A stretch of 64,000 bases of DNA, taken from contig JAIXPC010000011.1 of the NCBI GenBank assembly GCA_027486415.1, forward strand, positions 479,411 through 543,410. Reading direction: 5' to 3'. This stretch comes from Sphingomonadales bacterium (GTDB taxonomy: Bacteria; Pseudomonadota; Alphaproteobacteria; Sphingomonadales; Sphingomonadaceae). Under the pieces are notes generated by a model. It saw only the letters and a list, made by a program, of their open reading frames with translations, was not told the DNA's origin and did no database searches. The position numbers and the translations under genes are program-made. Of the stretch, positions 28,811-37,472 are shown piece by piece; position 1 is the stretch's first letter; each line of letters starts with the position of its first letter.

Positions 28811-30151
28811 ATGAGCAGCCATGATTTCGACCTGTTGGTGATCGGTGCCGGTTCCGGCGGGGTGCGTGCCAGTCGCATCGCGGCGGGACATGGCGCGCGC
28901 GTAGCGGTGGCCGAGGAATATCGCGTTGGCGGCACCTGCGTGATCCGCGGCTGCGTGCCCAAGAAACTGCTGGTTTACGGCGCCCATTTCGCCGAGGATC
29001 TGGACGACGCCCGCCAATATGGCTGGCAGATCGATGGCAAGGCGTTCAACTGGGCGACGCTGCGCGACAATGTGGCGGCCGAGGTCGATCGGCTGAACGG
29101 CCTTTATCAGAACACGCTCGACAACAACAAGGTGACGACGCTGCTGGGCCACGCGACGATCACCGGGCCAAACAGCGTTGATATCGGCGGCACCACCCAC
29201 ACGGCCGGCACCATCCTGATCGCCAGCGGCGCGCGGCCGTTCATCCCGGACGTGCCCGGTGCCGAACATGGCATCACGTCGAACGAGGTGTTCCATCTGC
29301 CGGAACTGCCGAAGCGACTGGTGATTGCCGGCGCCGGCTATATCGGCACCGAATTCGCCGGCGTGTTCCACGCGCTGGGCAGCGATGTGACGATCATCAA
29401 CCGCAGCGAGACCATCCTGCGTGGCTGGGAACCAGCGCTGGCCGATCGCCTGCTGCAGATCAGCATGGCCAAGGGGATCAATTTCAAGCTGAACTGCCGC
29501 CTGGAACGTGTTGAAAAGACGGACGCCGGCCTGACGCTGCACTTCAGCGACGGCAAGAGCATCGAAACCGACGTGCTCGTGTGGGCGCTGGGCCGGGTGC
29601 CCAATACCGAAGGTCTGGGGCTGGAAAGCGCTGGCGTGGCGCTCACCGCCGGCGGCGCCATTGCGGTCGATGCCCGCAATGCCACCAATGTGCCCGGCAT
29701 CTTTGCCGTGGGCGATGTCACAGATCGTGTGCAGCTGACGCCGGTCGCCATCCGCGAAGGCCATGCCTTTGCCGACACGCAGTTCGGCAACAAGCCGTGG
29801 ACGGTCGATTATGATGCGATTCCGTCGGCCGTGTTCTCCAACCCGCCGCTGGGCAGCGTCGGCCTGACAGAAGCGCAGGCCCGCAACGCCTATGGCGACG
29901 TGAAGATCTACACATCCGATTTCCGGCCGATGAAGAACGTGCTGGCCGGCCGCAACGAGCGCGCCCTCTACAAGCTGATCGTCGACACCGCGAGCGACCG
30001 GGTGGTGGGCGCACACATGATCGGGCCGGATGCGCCGGAAATCCTGCAGGCCGTCGCCATCGCGGTGAAGGCGGGCCTGACCAAGGCGCAATTCGATGCG
30101 ACCATGGCGCTGCATCCGACGATGAGCGAGGAGCTTGTGCTGATGCGGTGA
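28811..30151 (+). CDS. gor: Glutathione-disulfide reductase
   Basis: NADPH-dependent flavoprotein that keeps glutathione reduced in the cytoplasm, 446 residues. FAD-binding GAGSGGVRASR, the redox disulfide GGTCVIRGCVPKK (Cys43, Cys48), NADPH-binding GAGYIGTEFAG and the C-terminal HPTMSEE with the catalytic His-Glu pair are present. The ATG at 28811 is the family start; the frame is open slightly upstream. Confidence 0.95.
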   Translation: MSSHDFDLLVIGAGSGGVRASRIAAGHGARVAVAEEYRVGGTCVIRGCVPKKLLVYGAHFAEDLDDARQYGWQIDGKAFNWATLRDNVAAEVDRLNGLYQNTLDNNKVTTLLGHATITGPNSVDIGGTTHTAGTILIASGARPFIPDVPGAEHGITSNEVFHLPELPKRLVIAGAGYIGTEFAGVFHALGSDVTIINRSETILRGWEPALADRLLQISMAKGINFKLNCRLERVEKTDAGLTLHFSDGKSIETDVLVWALGRVPNTEGLGLESAGVALTAGGAIAVDARNATNVPGIFAVGDVTDRVQLTPVAIREGHAFADTQFGNKPWTVDYDAIPSAVFSNPPLGSVGLTEAQARNAYGDVKIYTSDFRPMKNVLAGRNERALYKLIVDTASDRVVGAHMIGPDAPEILQAVAIAVKAGLTKAQFDATMALHPTMSEELVLMR

Positions 30152-30223
30152 CACCGCCTCCCCCCGGGCGGGCGGGGCGGGATGCTTGCGGCCCTCGGCG
30201 ATTTGCCGCAAAGCACGGTCGCT

Positions 30224-31600
30224 ATGACCACGACCTGGACCCCCGACAGCTGGCGCACCCATGAAGCCCGCCAGCTTCCTGCCTACCCTGATGCCGAGGC
30301 GCTGCGCGCTGCGGAAACGGAGCTGCGCTCCTATCCGCCGCTGGTGTTTGCCGGCGAGGCCCGCGATCTGACCGATCGACTTGCGGAGGTGGCAGCAGGC
30401 AACGGCTTCCTGCTGCAGGGCGGTGACTGCGCCGAAAGCTTTGCCGAATTCCATCCCAACACCATCCGCGACACGTTCCGCGTGCTGCTGCAGATGGCAG
30501 TGGTGATGACCTTTGCCAGCAAGATGCCGGTGGTGAAGGTCGGCCGCATGGCCGGCCAGTTCGCCAAGCCGCGTTCCGGCGATTTCGAGGAACAGGATGG
30601 CGTGTCGCTGCCCAGCTATCGCGGCGACAATGTCAACGATATCGCCTTCACCGCCGCGGCGCGCACACCCGATCCGCAGCGCATGATCCGGGGCTATCTG
30701 CAATCGGCGGCCACGCTCAACCTGCTGCGCGCCTTCGCATCGGGCGGCTATGCCAATCTGCACCAGGTGCACAAGTGGAACCTGGATTTTGCCGCGCGCA
30801 GCCCGTGGGCAGACCAATATGCCCAGCTGGCCGATCGCATCGGCGAGGCCCTGGACTTCATGGCCGCCATCGGACTGTCGCCGGACACCGTGCCCCAACT
30901 GAAGGGCACCAGCTTCTTCACCAGCCACGAGGCGCTGCTGCTCGGCTATGAAGAGGCGATGACCCGGCAGGACAGCCTGACGGGCGATTGGTACGACACC
31001 TCGGCCCACATGCTGTGGATCGGCGACCGTACCCGCTTCCCCGGTTCGGCCCACGTGGAGTTCCTGCGGGGGGTGGGAAATCCCCTGGGGCTGAAGTGCG
31101 GGCCGTCGCTGGAACCGGATGATCTGATTCGCCTGCTCGATGTCCTCAACCCGGGGAATTTACCCGGACGCATCACTTTGATCACCCGATTCGGCCACGA
31201 CAAGGTGGAACAACACCTGCCACGGCTGATTCGCGCGGTGATTCGCGAGGGCCGGAATGTACTCTGGAGCTGCGATCCGATGCACGGAAACACCATAAAA
31301 GCGGCTGGCGGGCTCAAAACGCGGCCGTTCGAACGGATTCTTGCGGAGGTGAAGAGCTTTTTTGCGGTGAACCGTGCGGAAGGTACTCATGCCGGCGGAA
31401 TCCACCTCGAAATGACCGGCCAGGATGTCACGGAATGTACGGGTGGCGCGGTGGCAATTTCCGACGAAAGCCTTGCTTCGCGTTATCAGACGCAATGCGA
31501 TCCGCGATTGAATGCCAGCCAAAGCCTTGAAATGGCGTTCCTAATTGCCGAGGCCCTGAAAGACGAGCGCGAAGCGTTAACGAGCAGCGCCGCCGCCTGA
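30224..31600 (+). CDS. aroG: Class II 3-deoxy-7-phosphoheptulonate (DAHP) synthase
   Basis: First enzyme of the shikimate pathway, plant-like class II type, 458 residues. Signatures are WTPDSWR at the start, [11 protein letters not shown], the metal/PEP site [31 protein letters not shown]-type segment and the [17 protein letters not shown] region. The start is ATG 30224, the usual N terminus; an upstream ATG at 30182 has a G-rich stretch before it but adds non-homologous residues. Codon use in roughly the last third (from about 31150) shifts to more A/T at third positions than in the rest of the gene. Confidence 0.95.
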   Translation: MTTTWTPDSWRTHEARQLPAYPDAEALRAAETELRSYPPLVFAGEARDLTDRLAEVAAGNGFLLQGGDCAESFAEFHPNTIRDTFRVLLQMAVVMTFASKMPVVKVGRMAGQFAKPRSGDFEEQDGVSLPSYRGDNVNDIAFTAAARTPDPQRMIRGYLQSAATLNLLRAFASGGYANLHQVHKWNLDFAARSPWADQYAQLADRIGEALDFMAAIGLSPDTVPQLKGTSFFTSHEALLLGYEEAMTRQDSLTGDWYDTSAHMLWIGDRTRFPGSAHVEFLRGVGNPLGLKCGPSLEPDDLIRLLDVLNPGNLPGRITLITRFGHDKVEQHLPRLIRAVIREGRNVLWSCDPMHGNTIKAAGGLKTRPFERILAEVKSFFAVNRAEGTHAGGIHLEMTGQDVTECTGGAVAISDESLASRYQTQCDPRLNASQSLEMAFLIAEALKDEREALTSSAAA

Positions 31601-31992
31601 CCCCATTTCCCAGCACCCGTTTCCCGCGCCCCGCCTGCCCTCCCGGCCGGCGGGGCGCGGTGCGTTTGGGCCTGTAAAAAATCGTCGATTTCGTAACCCT
31701 CTGGAAGGGATTGATACCAAAGCCGTAAAATTCGATTGGTAGTTAATAGATTTTTACGACAGCGGCCAAGAGGCGTTTACAGATTCCACACCAATTCGGG
31801 ATTACCAGCAGCGAAATCGGATGCACCAGCGTTTCGGGAAGTCCGGTTAACGAGTCGTTATTCTTGACGTTTATTCGTTCAGGTAAAGACTCTGTTACCA
31901 GTTGCGTTGCGTAATCACCGTTCGTTGTTCTGTAATGTGCGTAGTACGCTGTAACTATTGCGTTGCGCATGTGGTATGAGAGGTCGACCACA
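31601..31992 (+). other. Intergenic region before the subtilase gene
   Basis: 392 bases with no convincing gene. It begins with the GC-rich hairpin noted separately and is then clearly A/T-richer than its surroundings. A weak promoter-like pair, TTGCGT (31907) and TGTAAT (31931) with 18-base spacing, could drive the subtilase. A leftward frame of about 82 codons at 31743-31991 has no ribosome site or recognisable features. Confidence 0.5.
31625..31659 (+). terminator. GC-rich hairpin after aroG, probable terminator
   Basis: Perfect 11-pair stem CGCGCCCCGCC / GGCGGGGCGCG with a 13-base loop, 24 bases after the aroG stop. Only a weak T-stretch (GCGTTTGGG) follows, so termination efficiency is uncertain. 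Confidence 0.55.
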
Positions 31993-34188
31993 ATGTCCCG
32001 GGTTCGTTATCAGACGGTGTCAGAAACCGACGCCGACATGGGCCAGCTTGCTATCGCCCCCGCCGATGTGTTCGCTGTCTCCGCGCTGGGTCGCCCGGAT
32101 GGCAGCCTCGCCGCAGATGCCGCTTCGGCCACCGCCCCCGCGGTCGAGCTGCTCGTGCAATTCCGCGCCGGCACCAGTTCGGCTGCGCAGGCCATGGCGA
32201 TCAGCAATGCTGGCGGCGCCAATGCCAGCGTTGTCCGCAGCGCCGCCGATGGCGACCTGCTGGCGATCACCATCGCGCCCGGCCAGTCGGCAGATGCCGT
32301 GATCTCGGCGCTGTCGCGCAGCCCCCACGTCGCGTTTGCCGAAGCCTCGGCTCCGATCGCCGTCCAGTTCGCCAACGATCCGCGCTACACGGGCGGCGGC
32401 CTGTGGGGCATGTATGGTGACACCACCTCTCCCGCCAACGCCTTTGGCAGCCAGGCTGGTGAAGCCTGGACCCGCGGCTTCACCGGCTCGACGAAGACGG
32501 TGATCGGCGTGATCGATACCGGCATCGATTACACTCACCCGGATCTGTATCTGAACATCTGGATCAACCCCGGCGAGGTGCCGACCAACCTTGGGCTGGT
32601 CGATACCGACAGCGATGGTCTGATCACCTTCCGCGATCTCAACAACAGCCAGAACGCGGGCAAGGTCAACGATTTCAACGCCAACGGCCGCATCGATGGC
32701 GGCGATCTGCTGAATGATGCGCGCTGGGAAAACGGCGTCGACAACGATGGCAACGGCCGCGTCGATGATCTCGTCGGCTGGAACTTCGTCAACAACACCA
32801 ACGATCCCATGGATGGCAACGGCCACGGCACCCATGTCGCCGGCACCATCGGCGGCATCGGCAACAACGGACTGGGCGTGGCCGGCGTCAACTGGGCCGT
32901 GCAAATGGTTGCGCTGAAGTTCCTGCCCGACGCCGGATCGGGCACCAGCTCGGCCGCGATCAGCGCCATCGATTATTATACCAACGCGGCGCGCGCCCAT
33001 GATGCCGGTCCCGGCAACTATGTCGGCACCAACAACAGCTGGGGCGGCGGCGGTTATTCGACCGCGATGCTCGATGCCATCGTGCGCGCTGCCCGCCAGG
33101 ATCTGCTGTTCGTGGCAGCGGCCGGCAACGGCGGCACCGACGGCGTTGGCGACAACAACGACGTCACCGCCTATTTCCCGACCAATTATTCGACCCTGTC
33201 GGCAGCGGGCTGGGAAGCCGTCGTTTCGGTGGCCAGCATCGCCTCCACCGGTGCGCGTTCGGGCTTCTCCAACTTTGGCCTGACCACGGTTGACATCGGT
33301 GCGCCGGGTTCGTCCATCGTCTCGACGACGCCTGGCGGCAATTATGCCGCCTATTCCGGCACGTCCATGGCCACACCGCATGTCGCGGGCGCGCTGGGCC
33401 TGCTCAGCGCGGCGGCCGAAGGCCTGACCGGCGCCCAGCTGCGGGCCGCGCTGATGCAATCGGCGGAAGCCACCACCTCGATGTCGGGGATCACCGTCAC
33501 CGGCGGTCGCCTCGACGTCAACGACATGATGAGCCTGGGTCTGGGCATGACCCCGCCGCCCACCACCACCACGCCGCCGCCGCCGCCGCCCACGCCGACG
33601 CCGACCGGGACCACTGTCGTTGGCACGGCGGGTTCGGAAACGCTGGGGGGCACTGCCGGCAACGACATCATTTCGGGTGTGCCCGCCAGCAGCAGCACGC
33701 TTGGCCGTGGCACCGTCGACGTGCTCACCGGCAATGGCGGCAACGACCTGTTTGTCCTGGGCGATGGCCGTGGTCGCTTCTATGACGATGGCCGCGCCAC
33801 CAATGCCGGCAACGGCGATTATGCCCGCATCACCGACTTTTCCGAAGGTGACCGCATCCAGCTGGCAGCCGGACGCTATTTCCTCAGCGCCGGCAGCGTC
33901 GGTGGCCATGCCGGTATGCGGATCTTCGCCGACAACAATGGCAGCGGTCGGCTCGACAGCGGCGACGAACTGGTTGGCCTGGTGCAGGGCAGCAAGACGG
34001 TCACGCTTGCCGATCTGGTCTATGCCGCTCCGGGCACGGCCGGCTTTGCCGAGGAAAGCGCCGATGTCAGCATCGACATCGCCGGCGTATTCACCGCAGA
34101 TTCGATGCCGATGGCGGAGATGCCGCGCGAATTCGGCCACCTGAACGTCACGGCCGACATTCAGCAGACCAACATCATGATTGCCTGA
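31993..34188 (+). CDS. Subtilisin-family serine peptidase with EF-hand-like insert and RTX-like C-terminal domain
   Basis: 731-residue secreted protease. A propeptide-like region (50-125) precedes the S8 domain with the triad Asp175 (GVIDTGID), His278 (GNGHGTHVAG) and Ser458 (SGTSMATPHVAG), and oxyanion Asn in NNSWGG. Between Asp and His sit three calcium-loop-like segments (DTDSDGLITF 204, DFNANGRIDG 227, DNDGNGRVDD 250). A Pro/Thr linker (about 515-540) leads to a domain with GTAGSETLGGTAGNDII and NGGNDLF repeats like hemolysin-type calcium repeats. There is no N-terminal signal peptide, so type I secretion by a C-terminal signal is likely; no transporter genes are nearby. The ATG at 31993 has GAGAGG nine bases upstream. 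Confidence 0.88.
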   Translation: MSRVRYQTVSETDADMGQLAIAPADVFAVSALGRPDGSLAADAASATAPAVELLVQFRAGTSSAAQAMAISNAGGANASVVRSAADGDLLAITIAPGQSADAVISALSRSPHVAFAEASAPIAVQFANDPRYTGGGLWGMYGDTTSPANAFGSQAGEAWTRGFTGSTKTVIGVIDTGIDYTHPDLYLNIWINPGEVPTNLGLVDTDSDGLITFRDLNNSQNAGKVNDFNANGRIDGGDLLNDARWENGVDNDGNGRVDDLVGWNFVNNTNDPMDGNGHGTHVAGTIGGIGNNGLGVAGVNWAVQMVALKFLPDAGSGTSSAAISAIDYYTNAARAHDAGPGNYVGTNNSWGGGGYSTAMLDAIVRAARQDLLFVAAAGNGGTDGVGDNNDVTAYFPTNYSTLSAAGWEAVVSVASIASTGARSGFSNFGLTTVDIGAPGSSIVSTTPGGNYAAYSGTSMATPHVAGALGLLSAAAEGLTGAQLRAALMQSAEATTSMSGITVTGGRLDVNDMMSLGLGMTPPPTTTTPPPPPPTPTPTGTTVVGTAGSETLGGTAGNDIISGVPASSSTLGRGTVDVLTGNGGNDLFVLGDGRGRFYDDGRATNAGNGDYARITDFSEGDRIQLAAGRYFLSAGSVGGHAGMRIFADNNGSGRLDSGDELVGLVQGSKTVTLADLVYAAPGTAGFAEESADVSIDIAGVFTADSMPMAEMPREFGHLNVTADIQQTNIMIA

Positions 34189-34200
34189 TCTCCATCAGAT

Positions 34201-34255
34201 CACGGCGCACGCGCCGTGCGGGGCTGGGCCGACCGGGGCAACCTGGTCGGCCTTT
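34201..34255 (+). terminator. Tandem hairpins after the subtilase gene
   Basis: First an eight-pair palindromic stem at 34201-34218 (CACGGCGC/GCGCCGTG), then GGCCGACC / GGTCGGCC (34227-34234 and 34245-34252) followed by TTT. The second looks like an intrinsic terminator with a short T tail. Confidence 0.6.
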
Positions 34256-34343
34256 GCCGTTTGCGGCCCTCTCCCTTGTGGCAATGGCGGCACAGAGGGT
34301 CGGTGGCGATGATCCCGCGTCTCCTCCGTCACAAGGGTTCGCC

Positions 34344-35117
34344 ATGTCCTATCCCCTGCCCCACGCCGGCCACGATCTTTCCGGCCACATCGCCATCGTC
34401 ACCGGGGCGTCATCCGGGTTGGGAGCGCGCTTTGCCCGCGTGCTGGCGGCCTGCGGCGCGCAGGTTGCGCTGTGCGCCCGCCGCACCGACAAGCTGGATG
34501 CACTGGTGGCCGAGATCCGGGCGGCTGGTGGCACGGCGCAGGCGTTCCAGATCGATGTCGCTGACCAGTCGCAATGCCTGGCGCTGGCCGAACAGGTGGA
34601 GGCCGCAATGGGCCCGGTTTCCATCCTGATCAACAACGCCGGCATCCCGGATGCGGCGCGCGCCCACAAGGTCAGCCCCGAACTCTACAACCAGGTGATG
34701 GCGGTGAACGTCAATGCGCCGTGGCTGCTGTCCACCAGCCTTGCCGCCCGCCGCATCGCCGATGGCAGGCCGCTTCGCATCGTCAACATCGCTTCGATGG
34801 CGGCGTTCGAATACAACGGCCACGGTGCCGCGCTCTACAGCATGACCAAGGCCGCGGTGGTGCGGATGACCGAAGTGCTGGGCGTCGAATGGGCGCGCTT
34901 CCCGATCAACGTCAACGCCATCGCGCCCGGCGCCTTTGCCAGCGAGATGATGGACGGGATGCTCAGCCGCATGGGCGACATCACCCAGCATTTCCGGCGA
35001 AAACGCCTCGGCGATCCGGCGATGATGGATTCGACCCTCCTCTACCTCGTCAGCCCGGCCAGCGAGGCGGTGACAGGGACGATCATCAAGATCGATGACG
35101 GCCAGTCGAACCGGTGA
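34344..35117 (+). CDS. Short-chain dehydrogenase/reductase
   Basis: Classical SDR, 257 residues: TGASSGLG cofactor motif, NNAGIPD, catalytic Ser in INIASM and YSMTK Tyr-Lys. A 3-hydroxyacyl-CoA dehydrogenase-like or general oxidoreductase role is suggested by the enoyl-CoA hydratase directly downstream. ATG 34344 has AAGG seven bases upstream. Its stop overlaps a GTG that could start the hydratase. Confidence 0.88.
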   Translation: MSYPLPHAGHDLSGHIAIVTGASSGLGARFARVLAACGAQVALCARRTDKLDALVAEIRAAGGTAQAFQIDVADQSQCLALAEQVEAAMGPVSILINNAGIPDAARAHKVSPELYNQVMAVNVNAPWLLSTSLAARRIADGRPLRIVNIASMAAFEYNGHGAALYSMTKAAVVRMTEVLGVEWARFPINVNAIAPGAFASEMMDGMLSRMGDITQHFRRKRLGDPAMMDSTLLYLVSPASEAVTGTIIKIDDGQSNR

Positions 35118-35122
35118 GCGCC

Positions 35123-35914
35123 ATGACCTACGAGACGATCAGCATTGAACAGCGCGGCCCTGTCGACTGGGTGACGTTCAACCGGCCTGACGCGCTGAAC
35201 AGCATCAACAACCAGATGGTCGCCGACCTGTCGGACTATTTCGGCCGGCTGTTCCACGCCCGGTCGACCCGCATCGTCGTTCTGCGCGGGGCCGGCCGCG
35301 CCTATTGCGCCGGGCTCGACATCAAGGCGCAGGGCACACAGGAAGCGCCGTTCGGTGCCGGCTTCGGCTTTCAGGGCTGGCTGGCCGATGTCTATGTGAA
35401 GATGCGCCGTTGCCCGCAGCCGATCATCAGCCTGATCCACGGCCCGGCCTGCGGGGGCGGCTTTGCCTTTGCGTTGGCCAGCGACATCCGCATCGCCGGG
35501 CAATCGGCCCGCATGAACGCCGCCTTCATCAAGCTTGGCCTGTCGAGCTGCGACATGGGCGTGTCCTATTTCCTGCCGCGCCTTGTCGGCGCCAGCCTCG
35601 CCGCAGAGTTGATGATGACAGGCCGATTCATCCATGCCGACCGGGCGCTGGCAACAGGGCTGGTCAGCCAAGTGGTGCCGGATGATCAGCTGGAGGCGGC
35701 CGGCGAGGCGCTGGTGGCCGAAATGCTCGCCACCTCGCCGATTGGCCTCAGGATGACCAAGGAGGGTCTGGGCTTTGCCATCGACGCCCCCAGTCTGGAA
35801 GCCGCCATCGCCATGGAGAACCGCAACCAGCTGATGTGCGCCGCCAGTGACGATTTCAAGGAAGGCCTGGCCGCGTTTCTGGAGAAACGGGCGCCGAACT
35901 ATTCAATGCGTTGA
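35123..35914 (+). CDS. Enoyl-CoA hydratase/isomerase family protein
   Basis: Crotonase-fold protein of 263 residues. N-terminal WVTFNRPDALNS, the oxyanion-hole segments AYCAGLDIKA and GPACGGGFAFALASDIRIA, and the C-terminal trimerisation helix are visible. It probably hydrates or isomerises an acyl-CoA in fatty acid or xenobiotic breakdown with the preceding SDR. Position 140 equivalent to the catalytic glutamate is in the KLGLSSCDMG stretch, where the usual Glu is replaced by Cys/Asp-like residues, so hydratase activity is not certain. GTG 35114 is an alternative start overlapping the SDR stop. Confidence 0.85.
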   Translation: MTYETISIEQRGPVDWVTFNRPDALNSINNQMVADLSDYFGRLFHARSTRIVVLRGAGRAYCAGLDIKAQGTQEAPFGAGFGFQGWLADVYVKMRRCPQPIISLIHGPACGGGFAFALASDIRIAGQSARMNAAFIKLGLSSCDMGVSYFLPRLVGASLAAELMMTGRFIHADRALATGLVSQVVPDDQLEAAGEALVAEMLATSPIGLRMTKEGLGFAIDAPSLEAAIAMENRNQLMCAASDDFKEGLAAFLEKRAPNYSMR

Positions 35915-35945
35915 CGCACTTTTTCTCCGCGATAGAAGTTTGGCC

Positions 35946-36560
35946 ATGGGAATTGTCTACGTTATCACTAATCAAGCAATGCCGGGGCTCGTCAAAATTG
36001 GGCGAACTGACGGAGATGTCGCGGAAACTCGCTTGTCGCAACTTTACACCTCCGGTGTGCCGTTTCCGTTCAAGGTGGAGTTTGCGGCACGTGTGCCCAA
36101 CCCGCTTGAAGTGGAACAGGCATTGCATAGAGCTTTCGCCCCTCATCGCGTTAACCCCAAGCGCGAGTTCTTTGCGCTCGCGCCAGAGCAACCGATCGCG
36201 ATCCTTAACCTTCTGCACGTTGAGGATGTGACGGTATCCGTGGCAGCATCTGACGGTGATGTGTCAGCGGCTGAACATGCTGCCGGCGAAGCCTTTGCGA
36301 GCCGTCGGCCCAACTTCGATTTCAACGAAATGGGCATCCCAGCTCAATCGATGCTGACTTTTGTGGCTGATGACAACGTCAAATGCTATGTTATCAGCAA
36401 CCGCAAGGTGCAATATGCGGATCAGGAGTGGACGCTAACCTCTCTAACTAAGATCTTGCTGGAACGGCCATACGCTGTCGCACCGCTCCCGTACTGGAAG
36501 TTTGACGGCAAGTTGCTGAGCCAGATTTACGAACAAACTTACCCGGTCAGTGACTCCTGA
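35946..36560 (+). CDS. GIY-YIG nuclease family protein (T5orf172/MUG113-like)
   Basis: 204 residues. The N-terminal 85 residues match the T5orf172/MUG113 branch of GIY-YIG: GIVYVITN (2-9), LVKIGRT (15-21), Arg29, the LEVEQALH helix with Glu, and HRVNPKREFF. The C-terminal half (around 130-204, GIPAQSMLTF...YWKFDGKLLSQIYEQTYP) looks like a separate small DNA-recognition domain, which I cannot name with confidence. The gene is visibly A/T-richer with different codon use than its neighbours, a sign of transfer. It ends 22 bases inside the convergent lipoprotein gene. Confidence 0.8.
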   Translation: MGIVYVITNQAMPGLVKIGRTDGDVAETRLSQLYTSGVPFPFKVEFAARVPNPLEVEQALHRAFAPHRVNPKREFFALAPEQPIAILNLLHVEDVTVSVAASDGDVSAAEHAAGEAFASRRPNFDFNEMGIPAQSMLTFVADDNVKCYVISNRKVQYADQEWTLTSLTKILLERPYAVAPLPYWKFDGKLLSQIYEQTYPVSDS

Positions 36561-36934
36561 TCGCCTTCCACCCGCGCCGTCAGGCCGACAGGATCAATCC
36601 GCTTGAGCTGGTCCCAGCGCTTGCGGGCGTCCTCGCTGCAGTAACGGCTCTCGCCAAGGTCGAGGCGGTGACCGCCCTGCGTGGCCGGGACACCGGTGCG
36701 GACCTCGCCGCTGGCCAGCGCCGCAACGACGCGCACCGGGCCGGCGCGGGTTTCGATCAAACCGCAGACGCCCGGCCTTCCCTCGCCATCCAGACCGGCC
36801 AGCGGTGCCAGCAGCGTTGCATCGGGGCGCGTCCTGCGGACAAGCGCCTCGGCGCGGGCCGCCGCTATCTGTTCGGGCGGCAGGTCGGGCGCGCAGGCAG
36901 TGAGCGGCAGCAGGAGCAGGACGAGGCGACGCAT
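36539..36934 (-). CDS. Putative small lipoprotein of unknown function
   Basis: 131 residues. Begins MRRLVLLLLPLTACAPD, with a lipobox LTAC (Cys at about 14), so it is probably an outer-membrane or periplasmic lipoprotein. Two cysteines (GVCGLIE and RYCSEDA) could form a disulfide. No domain recognised. Start ATG 36934 preferred over an upstream GTG. It overlaps the convergent GIY-YIG gene end. Confidence 0.6.
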   Translation of the reverse strand: MRRLVLLLLPLTACAPDLPPEQIAAARAEALVRRTRPDATLLAPLAGLDGEGRPGVCGLIETRAGPVRVVAALASGEVRTGVPATQGGHRLDLGESRYCSEDARKRWDQLKRIDPVGLTARVEGDQESLTG

Positions 36935-36989
36935 GCGCGGCACTTAGCAGACGACGCGGCTGCCCGCCCCGCCGGCACGTCGTCGCGGG

Positions 36990-37397
36990 TCAGGCCGGCT
37001 GGCTTGCCGTCGTCTGCAGCATTTCGCCCATCATCCGGTGCACAAGGTTGATGGCCTTCAACGGCCGCACCATCACCTTGAAATGCACGATCTGGCCGGC
37101 ATCGTTCCAGCGGATCATGTCGACGCCGTTGATCTTGATGCCGTTGATCACCGTTTCAAATTCGATCACCGCGCCATCGCCCGACTGCCATTCGCCGGCA
37201 TAGCGGAAATCCGGGCCGCCCAGCACCTTGTCGGCACTGGCGAGATACTTGAACACGATTTCCCGTCCCACCTGGGGCGTGTGCACCACCGGGCTTTCAA
37301 ACACGGCATCGGGGTGCAGCATATCCCACAGCGCCTGGTGATCGGGATTGGCGATATAATGGTGCCAGCGGGCAAGATTGTCGGCGGTGGTCGGCAT
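36990..37397 (-). CDS. NTF2/SnoaL-like fold protein
   Basis: 135 residues. Pattern of an NTF2-like barrel: N-terminal helices (ARWHHYIANPD), the WDMLHPDAVFESP cavity segment, FEFETVINGIKINGVDMIRWND strands and a terminal helix. Members act as isomerases, dehydratases or sensors; no catalytic dyad is identifiable. The ATG at 37397 has a very good AAGGAG site eight bases upstream. Both neighbours on this strand (the lipoprotein and the RND genes) are unrelated by family. Confidence 0.7.
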   Translation of the reverse strand: MPTTADNLARWHHYIANPDHQALWDMLHPDAVFESPVVHTPQVGREIVFKYLASADKVLGGPDFRYAGEWQSGDGAVIEFETVINGIKINGVDMIRWNDAGQIVHFKVMVRPLKAINLVHRMMGEMLQTTASQPA

Positions 37398-37472
37398 GAG
37401 GATGGCTCCTTCCAACCTCAAGCCTAACCCGTGTTCTGCCTCCCCGCGCCTGTCAGCAGCGGGAGGGCGCGA

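Noticed and set aside
28718-31054. Long leftward frame antisense to gor and aroG
   Set aside because: Covers two clearly identified genes and gives a low-complexity product.
31743-31991. 82-codon leftward frame in the A/T-rich gap before the subtilase
   Set aside because: No ribosome site, no hydrophobic or domain signature, and it starts inside the leader of the opposite gene.
32020-34140. Leftward frame antisense to the subtilase gene
   Set aside because: Shadow of a GC-rich gene; product lacks domains.
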